A stretch of DNA of 5,585 bases from contig DAOVQG010000308.1 in assembly GCA_030628805.1 (NCBI GenBank), positions 1 to 5,585 of the forward strand. Direction: 5' to 3'. A model generated the notes under the pieces. It did no database searches, was not told the DNA's origin, and was given only the letters and a program-made list of their open reading frames with translations. Of this stretch, positions 1-4,400 are shown in pieces. Numbering within the stretch: the first letter of the stretch is position 1; each line of letters begins with the position of its first letter. Position numbers and translations under genes: made by a program. Origin of the DNA: JAGMDK01 sp023128695. Lineage in GTDB: Bacteria; Planctomycetota; Phycisphaerae; UBA1845; Fen-1342.

Positions 1-920
1 AGCATATCCTCGGCTCCGGGCGGCAGGCCGCCCGCACCGCCAAGCCGATCCATCAGTCCCCCCAGGCTCTCCTGCAACTTGCCGCTCTCCACCTGCCCCA
101 GAAGCTGCTGCAACGTCGGCATGAGCATTTGCAGCATCTCCTGGTCGATCATCGCGGCAATCTGCTGCAAGCTGACCATGCTCGACTCGAACCCCCCCAG
201 GGCCGACAGCAGGTCGGGGAGTTGGTCGAGCACCTCGTCGGGCAACTGCTCCAGAGCCTCGTCGTCGAGGTTCAGCTCCTCCAGGTCGATCTGCGCCGGC
301 GGCGCCCGGAGGAAAGCCAATTGGCGAACCAGCAGCGCGTCGTCGATGCTGTCCAGCATTTCCTGATCCTGCTGGTAGAGAATCTCGACCTTGATCAGCT
401 TCAGTTTGAGTTCCGTGTTATCCGGCTCGGCCGGCTCCACCGTCACACGCCAGAAGTAACCCGGATACTGGTCCTTGATACGCCAAAAGTACTCCGGCTC
501 GTCCTCGCCGAACTCCTCCTCCGTCTCCACCTCGTCCGTGAACAGCAGTTGCTGCGTTTCCAGGTCGAACTCGATCAACGCCAGGATGCGCTCGGCCAGT
601 TGCGAGGCCCGCATCTGCTCCTCGGCGTAGTACGTCATCTCCAGCCCGGAGCACAGTTGCGCGCCCAGCAGCCCCATCGCCGTCACCAGGACGGTCATCG
701 AGATGACCACTTCCAGCAGGATACCGCCCCGCGCTACTAGTGTATCGTCGCGTTTTGGCTTTCGGGTTGCGTTGTGTGTGCCACTGCTCTTGAGCAGTGT
801 CTTCTTGTGCCGATGGGTGGCACGGCCGTGTCGGCCGTGAATACCCGCGACTTGTACACGGCTGACACAGCCGTGCCACCCATCAATCGATGTTTGACGG
901 AACACGGTACGAGAACTCAT
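1..920 (-). CDS. GspI-like minor pseudopilin (prepilin-type N-terminal domain), 3' end outside window
   Basis: Probable minor pseudopilin of a type II secretion system, inserted in the inner membrane and processed by prepilin peptidase. Seen: 306 codons are open from ATG 920 to the window edge. The class III signal is at residues 63-70 (ARG|GILLE, Glu70 at +5), followed by the hydrophobic stretch VVISMTVLVTAMGLLGA. A GspI-like strand pattern follows (FWRVTVE at 156-162, LKLIKVEIL at 173-181). From about residue 186 there is an unusual Leu/Asp/Gln/Met-rich tail, still open at residue 306, where GspI proteins are usually only about 120-130 residues. Start: ATG 920 overlaps the gspH stop as ATGA, suggesting translational coupling. 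The only other canonical start upstream of the signal is GTG 905. Either way the leader is about 60-65 residues and crosses palindromic repeats. Oddity: +1 is Gly rather than Phe. The assignment as GspI rests on position after gspH and on the strand pattern; GspJ or a lineage-specific pseudopilin is possible. Confidence 0.78.
   Translation of the reverse strand, partial: MSSRTVFRQTSIDGWHGCVSRVQVAGIHGRHGRATHRHKKTLLKSSGTHNATRKPKRDDTLVARGGILLEVVISMTVLVTAMGLLGAQLCSGLEMTYYAEEQMRASQLAERILALIEFDLETQQLLFTDEVETEEEFGEDEPEYFWRIKDQYPGYFWRVTVEPAEPDNTELKLKLIKVEILYQQDQEMLDSIDDALLVRQLAFLRAPPAQIDLEELNLDDEALEQLPDEVLDQLPDLLSALGGFESSMVSLQQIAAMIDQEMLQMLMPTLQQLLGQVESGKLQESLGGLMDRLGGAGGLPPGAEDM
782..799. repeat. 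Short palindrome CACTGCTC-TT-GAGCAGTG
   Basis: Perfect 8-bp arms (782-789 and 792-799) with a 2-nt loop. It lies 12 nt from the larger inverted repeat and also inside the pseudopilin leader frame (about codons 41-47). The surrounding GTGCCACTGCTC form is, in my recollection, a common planctomycete intergenic repeat, so the two may be one composite element of about 779-884. Confidence 0.8.
812..884. repeat. 28-bp inverted repeat within the pseudopilin leader frame
   Basis: The arms 812-839 and 857-884 are 28 nt each and match as inverted repeats with two mismatches, around a 17-nt loop. The outer part is GATGGGTGGCACGGC. It resembles dispersed palindromes of planctomycete genomes. It lies inside the open frame of the GspI-like gene, as codons 13-37, all before the predicted cleavage site. 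Confidence 0.9.
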
Positions 921-1582
921 TCAAAATCCTCCACGTCGTACTCTTCCTCTTCCTCCTCTTCCAAGGGCTCGGGCCGCAAAAGGTCCTCCGGCAAAACGTA
1001 CTCCCACTCTTCCGTCTCCACCCGCCCCAGACGCCCATCGAGTGTCATCAGCAAGCCGTGGCCCCGCTCGTCGCGCAGCACCCAGCGCAGCGAGTTACAG
1101 GACCCGTCCGGGTCGAACTCGATCCACAGGTCCTGCTCGAATTCCTCAAACTCCTCGACCGGCAACGGCTCGATTTCCATCTCCGGAAAGTCGAGCTGCT
1201 CGTCAATGATCCGAATCGGCGGCGGCCCCTCGGGCATGACCTGCACGGCCTCCACCCAGACGCTCTCCAGGATCGGCTCCGTCCGCGACCAGGGCGCGCT
1301 CGCTTTTACATAGATGTGCGGTGCCAAGAGCGGATCGAGCTGACGCCGGGCCCGCACACTGCCGTCGATGCGAATCTCGATCCGGTATCGCCGAGCCTCG
1401 TTCATGGCTTCGGCCCGGCACATGGCGATCAGCGTCTCCATGCGGCGGGCCGATTCCTTAAGCTGCTCGGCTTGGGCGGTGCCGCTGAAATCCGGCCAGG
1501 CGAACGCCACCAGAACGCCGATCAGCGCGATGACCAGCAGCAGTTCGAGGAGCGTGAATCCGGGTTGTACATGCCGGCGCAT
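917..1582 (-). CDS. gspH: GspH-like minor pseudopilin
   Basis: Minor pseudopilin expected near the tip of the type II secretion pseudopilus, anchored in the inner membrane by its N-terminal helix. Seen: a 221-residue protein with an 8-residue leader and a classic prepilin site (MRRHVQPG|FTLLE, Glu13 at +5), then a hydrophobic helix to about Pro30. GspH-like features follow: an AEAMNEARRYRIEIRIDG stretch (57-74), FDPDG at 156-160 and LDGRLGRV at 181-188. ATG 1582 was chosen over the in-frame TTG at 1597 because AGGAG lies 7 nt upstream of the ATG and overlaps the TTG region. The protein is longer than the usual 150-170 residues. It has an acidic insertion (about 127-155) and ends with a Glu-run tail (E7 at 208-214, then YDVEDFE). 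Its stop TGA overlaps the ATG of the next pseudopilin gene. A generic GspH/FimT-type pseudopilin is the alternative; membership of the prepilin family is secure. Confidence 0.85.
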   Translation of the reverse strand: MRRHVQPGFTLLELLLVIALIGVLVAFAWPDFSGTAQAEQLKESARRMETLIAMCRAEAMNEARRYRIEIRIDGSVRARRQLDPLLAPHIYVKASAPWSRTEPILESVWVEAVQVMPEGPPPIRIIDEQLDFPEMEIEPLPVEEFEEFEQDLWIEFDPDGSCNSLRWVLRDERGHGLLMTLDGRLGRVETEEWEYVLPEDLLRPEPLEEEEEEEYDVEDFE

Positions 1583-1589
1583 CAGAACG

Positions 1590-1594
1590 CTCCT
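1590..1594 (-). promoter_or_regulatory. Ribosome binding site of gspH
   Basis: AGGAG on the minus strand lies 7 nt upstream of ATG 1582. It decides between this ATG and the in-frame TTG at 1597, which sits on top of the motif. Confidence 0.65.
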
Positions 1595-1608
1595 CAAAAG
1601 GCTACTTC

Positions 1609-1870
1609 ACAATGTAGCGGCCGGCGGCTCGCCGGCCGAACCACCGGCTGGAAGCCGGTGCCACACAATGTAGCGGCCGGCCCCCGTGCCGGCCGAATCA
1701 CCGGCTGGAAGCCGGTGCCACACAATGTAGCGACCGGCCCCCGTGCCGGCCGAATCACCGGCTGGAAGCCGGTGCCACACAATGTAGCGGCCGGGCCCCG
1801 TACCGGCCGTCCCACCGGCTGGAAGCCGGTGCCACACAGTGATGTAGCAGCCGGGCTCTTTCCCGGCCGT
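1609..1870. repeat. Tandem array of a 57-nt two-hairpin unit between gspG and gspH
   Basis: The landmark AATGTAGCG recurs at 1611, 1667, 1724 and 1781, and a variant (GATGTAGCAG) at 1841, so periods are 56, 57, 57 and 60 nt, with a partial last copy to about 1870. Each full unit has two inverted repeats: a GGCCGG...CCGGCC stem and CACCGGCT-GGA-AGCCGGTG (8-bp stem, 3-nt loop). The central two copies are nearly identical, while the outer copies diverge in the GGCCGG part. The array fills nearly all of the 348-nt gspG-gspH gap, ending about 15 nt short of the gspH ribosome binding site. It reads open on both strands, which produces spurious ORFs. No function can be assigned; transcribed from the gsp side it would be a strongly structured mRNA spacer. 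Confidence 0.92.
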
Positions 1871-1875
1871 ACGAC

Positions 1876-1918
1876 GAGCCGCGGACTTTAGTCCGCGCGG
1901 GCTAAAAGCCCGCGGCTC
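1876..1918. repeat. Double-hairpin repeat just after gspG
   Basis: Two adjacent perfect hairpins, GCGGACT-TT-AGTCCGC (1881-1896) and GCGGGCT-AAA-AGCCCGC (1897-1913), are enclosed by outer arms GAGCC (1876-1880) and GGCTC (1914-1918), so a cloverleaf-like fold is possible. It starts 12 nt after the gspG stop. It resembles a dispersed planctomycete element. There is no T tract on the gspG-reading strand, so it is not a classical intrinsic terminator, though it could stabilise the gspG mRNA 3' end. Confidence 0.88.
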
Positions 1919-1930
1919 TTCAAACACTAC

Positions 1931-2386
1931 CTACGTCTTCTCCCAATTGCAGAGGTCGTCGTCGGTGTCTTCCTGTTCATCTGGGCCGGCACTGGACAGG
2001 TCGTACCCGTCCTCGTTGTACTTGCCCGGACTCTCGTAGATCAGTTCGTTGCCCCAGGCATCTCTCAAGTTCGTAACTTTTTCAAGATACGGACCATGCC
2101 ACTTCTTGGCCAATTCCTCGTCTTCGGGCTCCTCGATCAAGGCCATCAGTCCACCTTCATCCTCGGTGGGATAGTGCCCCATGTGGACGCGATACATCTT
2201 CAGCGAACCGCCCAAACCGGAATCGATGGTGGCCTGCGTCAAATCGATTTTGACACCCTCGCCGGCCCCGAAAAAGCTCGGCACTACGAAAGCGGCCAGC
2301 AGCCCGATGATGACGACTACCATCAGCACTTCCAACAGGGTAAATGCTCGCACCCGAGACCGCACTCTGCGTTTGTTGCCCTTCAT
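1931..2386 (-). CDS. gspG: GspG, major pseudopilin of type II secretion
   Basis: Main subunit of the periplasmic pseudopilus that pushes folded exoproteins through the secretin. Seen: 151 residues with a basic 14-residue leader, cleavage site VRA|FTLLE (Glu19 at +5) and hydrophobic helix to about Pro36. The GspG core signature follows: HYPTEDEGGLMAL (71-83), W-x-GPYL (96-101), D-x-WGN (109-113), Y-x-SPG (117-121) and YDLSSAGPD (128-136). It ends in an acidic loop plus NW (147-148), the region that binds calcium in characterised GspG proteins. Oddity: the -1 residue is Ala14 instead of the usual Gly. The start is supported by GGAGAG 7 nt upstream. It lies 242 nt downstream of gspF, so coupling to gspF is not close. 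A type IV pilin is less likely given the GspG-type C-terminal loop. Confidence 0.92.
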   Translation of the reverse strand: MKGNKRRVRSRVRAFTLLEVLMVVVIIGLLAAFVVPSFFGAGEGVKIDLTQATIDSGLGGSLKMYRVHMGHYPTEDEGGLMALIEEPEDEELAKKWHGPYLEKVTNLRDAWGNELIYESPGKYNEDGYDLSSAGPDEQEDTDDDLCNWEKT

Positions 2387-2393
2387 CGCTCTA

Positions 2394-2399
2394 CTCTCC
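2394..2399 (-). promoter_or_regulatory. Ribosome binding site of gspG
   Basis: GGAGAG on the minus strand ends 7 nt upstream of ATG 2386, a good Shine-Dalgarno match at normal spacing. Confidence 0.55.
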
Positions 2400-2480
2400 G
2401 ATCTTTAGTCAGTCCTAATCGATTCCTGTGCTACCTAAGAAGTAACAATTCAGCCGTTTGCAACATGCATTCAGTTTTCA

Positions 2481-2623
2481 GCATTCAGCGGTCAGCCAGG
2501 CGTGCTGTTACGTGGTCGGGTGCCTAGCCCTGTTCATGCCTCCGCGCGCTTCTCAATAACACACTATTTGTGGCATTTTGCCACCTGCGCTCGGCTTTCG
2601 GCTGATTGCTGACCGCTGATTGC
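2481..2623. repeat. Inverted TCAGCGGTCAGC pair in the gspF-gspG gap
   Basis: The left arm at 2481-2498 and right arm at 2606-2623 share TCAGCGGTCAGC in inverted orientation, with one mismatch on the outer side (GCATTC versus GCAATC). Further degenerate TCAG repeats flank both arms (about 2470 and 2600). The roughly 107-nt centre has no open gene and holds a small hairpin. It resembles a miniature inverted-repeat element with no coding capacity. Confidence 0.7.
2570..2584. repeat. Hairpin GTGGCA-TTT-TGCCAC
   Basis: A perfect 6-bp stem with 3-nt loop lies inside the inverted TCAGC element, about 45 nt downstream of the gspF stop. No T run follows on the gspF-reading strand, so a terminator role is doubtful. 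Confidence 0.6.
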
Positions 2624-2628
2624 TTACC

Positions 2629-3834
2629 CTAAGTATTCAAACCGGTCGTCGCCATCCGCAGGATCGGCACCAGCAGCGCCACGGCGATGAACGCGATCAT
2701 CACGCCCATCATCATCAGCAGCAACGGCTCCAGCATCCGCATCGTGAAGTCGATCTGCCGGGCCGTCCGCTCCTCCTGCGTATTCGCGATCTCCACTAAA
2801 ACCTTGTCCAACGAATTACTTTCCTCGGCGACCGCGATCATGTCCACGATCGCCGGTGGAAAAACCTTGCTCGCCGCCAGCGGCCCCGCCAGCGGCTCCC
2901 CGCCGCGGACCGCCTCGGCCGCTTCTTCGATGCTGTCCGAGAGGATGGCGTTGCCGGTCGAGTCCTTGGATATCTTCAGGGCCTGCAAGAGCGGGATGCC
3001 GTTGTTGAGCATCGTGCCGAAGACGCGGCAAAAGCGGCAAATTGCCACCATGGTGTAAATCTTGCCCAGCCCGACCATGCGCAACTGGAGCCGGGACCGC
3101 ATCCCCCGTCCGATCTCGCTCTGAAAAAAAGCCACCAGCGCGATCACGATCACCAGGATGCCGCCTAATAGCAGCAGGCCGTGATCGCTCATCATGTCGC
3201 TGATGCCGAAGACGATCCGGGTTGGCAGCGGCAACTCCTGTCCTTCGAGCACGTCGCGAATCTTCGGCACGACCCACGCCATGATGAACGTGACGGCCGC
3301 AAGAGCCCCGACCATCAGCACGCAGGGATAAATCAGCGCACCGATGAATTTATTCTTCAAGGCGTCCTGGCGGGCCACGAACTCCGAGAGCCGGGCGAGC
3401 ACGTCCTCTATAAAACCACCCTTCTCACCCGCCCGCACCATCGAGGCGTGCAGCTCGGGAAAGGCGTGCGTCTGCTTGAGCATGGCGTCCGCCAGCGAGT
3501 CTCCGCCGGCGACGTCATCCTTCACCTCGCGCAATACGCGCCCCAGCGCCGCCGACGCGGACTGTTGCGAGAGCACTTCCAGGGCCCGCAGGATCGGCAC
3601 GCCCGCTCTGAGCAGGTCGGCCAGTTGCTCGTACATCTGCCCGACTTTGCTGATGCTGACTTTGCGCGTCCCGCCGGTCAGCAGCGAGCGTTCCTGTTGG
3701 AGCTCATCGAGTTCTACCGGCAGTAGCGACTTCTCATCGAGTATCCGCGCCGCCGCCAGCGAGCTATCCGCGATCAGGGTCCCGGTGACCTGCTCGCCGC
3801 TGGTGCCTCGTGCTTTGTATGAAAAGGTCGGCAT
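2629..3834 (-). CDS. gspF: GspF, inner-membrane platform protein of type II secretion
   Basis: Polytopic inner-membrane protein that, in the known systems, couples the cytoplasmic secretion ATPase (GspE) to pseudopilus assembly. Seen: 401 residues, the usual family length, beginning with the family-typical MPTFSYKARG. There are two related cytoplasmic domains. The first has LLRAGVPILRALEVL at 74-88 and MVRAGEKGGF at 132-141. The second has MLNNGIPLLQALKI at 275-288 and MIAVAEESNSLDKVL at 332-346. Predicted membrane segments are at about 166-190, 215-237 and 369-391, the last containing LEPLLLMMMGVMIAFIAVALLVPI-type sequence. ATG 3834 is fixed by an in-frame TGA four codons upstream; there is no strong Shine-Dalgarno. 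It is the first gene of the visible minus-strand cluster and diverges from the helicase gene. PilC of type IV pili is the close homologue, but the following gspG and gspH favour GspF. Confidence 0.93.
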   Translation of the reverse strand: MPTFSYKARGTSGEQVTGTLIADSSLAAARILDEKSLLPVELDELQQERSLLTGGTRKVSISKVGQMYEQLADLLRAGVPILRALEVLSQQSASAALGRVLREVKDDVAGGDSLADAMLKQTHAFPELHASMVRAGEKGGFIEDVLARLSEFVARQDALKNKFIGALIYPCVLMVGALAAVTFIMAWVVPKIRDVLEGQELPLPTRIVFGISDMMSDHGLLLLGGILVIVIALVAFFQSEIGRGMRSRLQLRMVGLGKIYTMVAICRFCRVFGTMLNNGIPLLQALKISKDSTGNAILSDSIEEAAEAVRGGEPLAGPLAASKVFPPAIVDMIAVAEESNSLDKVLVEIANTQEERTARQIDFTMRMLEPLLLMMMGVMIAFIAVALLVPILRMATTGLNT

Positions 3835-3984
3835 TCGCTTAACTCATTTCCGCCGCGCGCGGCTACCCCGCGGCGTACAGCGGAACAACAGTATATACGG
3901 TACGCCGCCGTCGTGGATGCATGGCGGTCGTCGCGTATTCTTCTATTATCGGCCATGTGGCCGGAATCAATCATAGCCCAAGCC
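3835..3984 (-). promoter_or_regulatory. Upstream region of gspF with possible promoter
   Basis: This non-repeat stretch should carry the promoter of the minus-strand gsp cluster. On the minus strand it holds GATAAT near 3946-3951, with TTGATT 14 nt upstream (short spacing), and TATATA near 3892-3897. A small hairpin GGCCA-TG-TGGCC occupies 3951-3962, next to the first candidate. None of these is decisive. The 70-codon frame on the same strand (3986-3774) overlaps the gspF start and looks spurious. Confidence 0.25.
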
Positions 3985-4256
3985 AATCAGAGCCCGAAGC
4001 CGATCAGAACAGAACCCGAAGCGTAAGCGAGGGAGCCATTCCGTCGGTGTTGTTCAGCTTGGCCCTCGCTGACGCTTCGGGTTCTGTTTCCCTCGCTGAC
4101 GCTTCGGGTTCTGTTTCCCTCGCTGACGCTTCGGGTTCTGTTTCTGTTTCCCTCGCTGACGCTTCGGGTTCTGTTTCTGTTTCCCTCGCTGACGCTTCGG
4201 GTTCTGTTTCCCTCGCCTGCGCTTCGGGCTCTGATCGGCTTCGGGCTCTGACGATT
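3985..4256. repeat. 27/33-nt tandem array with an inverted copy, upstream of the helicase
   Basis: The unit beginning CCCTCGCTGACGCTTCGGGT starts at 4063, 4090, 4117, 4150, 4183 and 4210, so spacings are 27, 27, 33, 33 and 27 nt. The longer units have one extra CTGTTT. The last unit is degenerate. To the left, 4011-4034 is an inverted copy of the unit, and 3988-4006 is a perfect 19-nt inverted match to 4232-4250, so the whole block is a large imperfect palindrome. All periods are multiples of three, so the minus strand reads as RTRSVSEG repeats and the plus strand as SLADASGSV repeats; I recognise these as repeat-derived translations seen in planctomycete proteomes, not genes. It occupies about half of the 556-nt divergent gap. 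Confidence 0.92.
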
Positions 4257-4331
4257 AACGGGCAGTAATTGCATATCGCCTTTTTGCGCAATCTCATATA
4301 GATTATGGAGGAAAGATGAGCGAGTGAGAAG
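4257..4331 (+). promoter_or_regulatory. AT-rich leader/promoter candidate of the helicase gene
   Basis: After the repeat array the sequence becomes locally AT-rich, with a T5 run at 4281-4285 and CATATAGATTAT at 4295-4306. This is the only non-repeat stretch upstream of the helicase and the likeliest place for its promoter and 5' leader. No -35/-10 pair with standard spacing is convincing. Confidence 0.3.
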
Positions 4332-4400
4332 ATGTACATTTATCGGACTATCCGGCAGGTGCCCCAATACGGCACTGAGGTGCAGATACCGTGCCTGTAA
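4332..4400 (+). other. Short upstream open frame overlapping the helicase start
   Basis: ATG 4332 opens a 22-codon frame that ends with TAA at 4398-4400, overlapping the helicase GTG (4391) in another frame. It begins MYIYRTIRQVPQYG. Just upstream, GGAGG (4307-4311) precedes a minimal ATG-AGC-GAG-TGA frame at 4316-4327 with 4-nt spacing. These could be a translated leader that controls helicase initiation, or chance. The peptide has no recognised family. Confidence 0.25.

Noticed and set aside
129..740. 203-codon plus-strand open frame
   Set aside because: It is antisense to the GspI-like gene and rich in Gln/Leu/Arg, as expected from the complement of GC-rich coding DNA.
418..879. 153-codon minus-strand open frame starting at GTG 879
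   Set aside because: It is out of frame with the prepilin signal and the pseudopilin core, and its translation is Gly/Arg/Ala-rich shadow sequence.
890..1891. 333-codon plus-strand open frame running across gspH and the 57-nt array
   Set aside because: It is antisense to a clear prepilin gene, and its second half is just the repeat translated as TGWKPVPH-like units.
2570..2584. Intrinsic terminator after gspF
   Set aside because: The stem is only 6 bp and no T tract follows in the gspF reading direction.
3774..3986. 70-codon minus-strand frame upstream of gspF
   Set aside because: It overlaps the gspF start in another frame, has no ribosome binding site or family, and is best read as untranslated upstream sequence.
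4063..4236. Possible CRISPR array
   Set aside because: Units are contiguous, with no unique spacers of constant length, and no cas genes are present.
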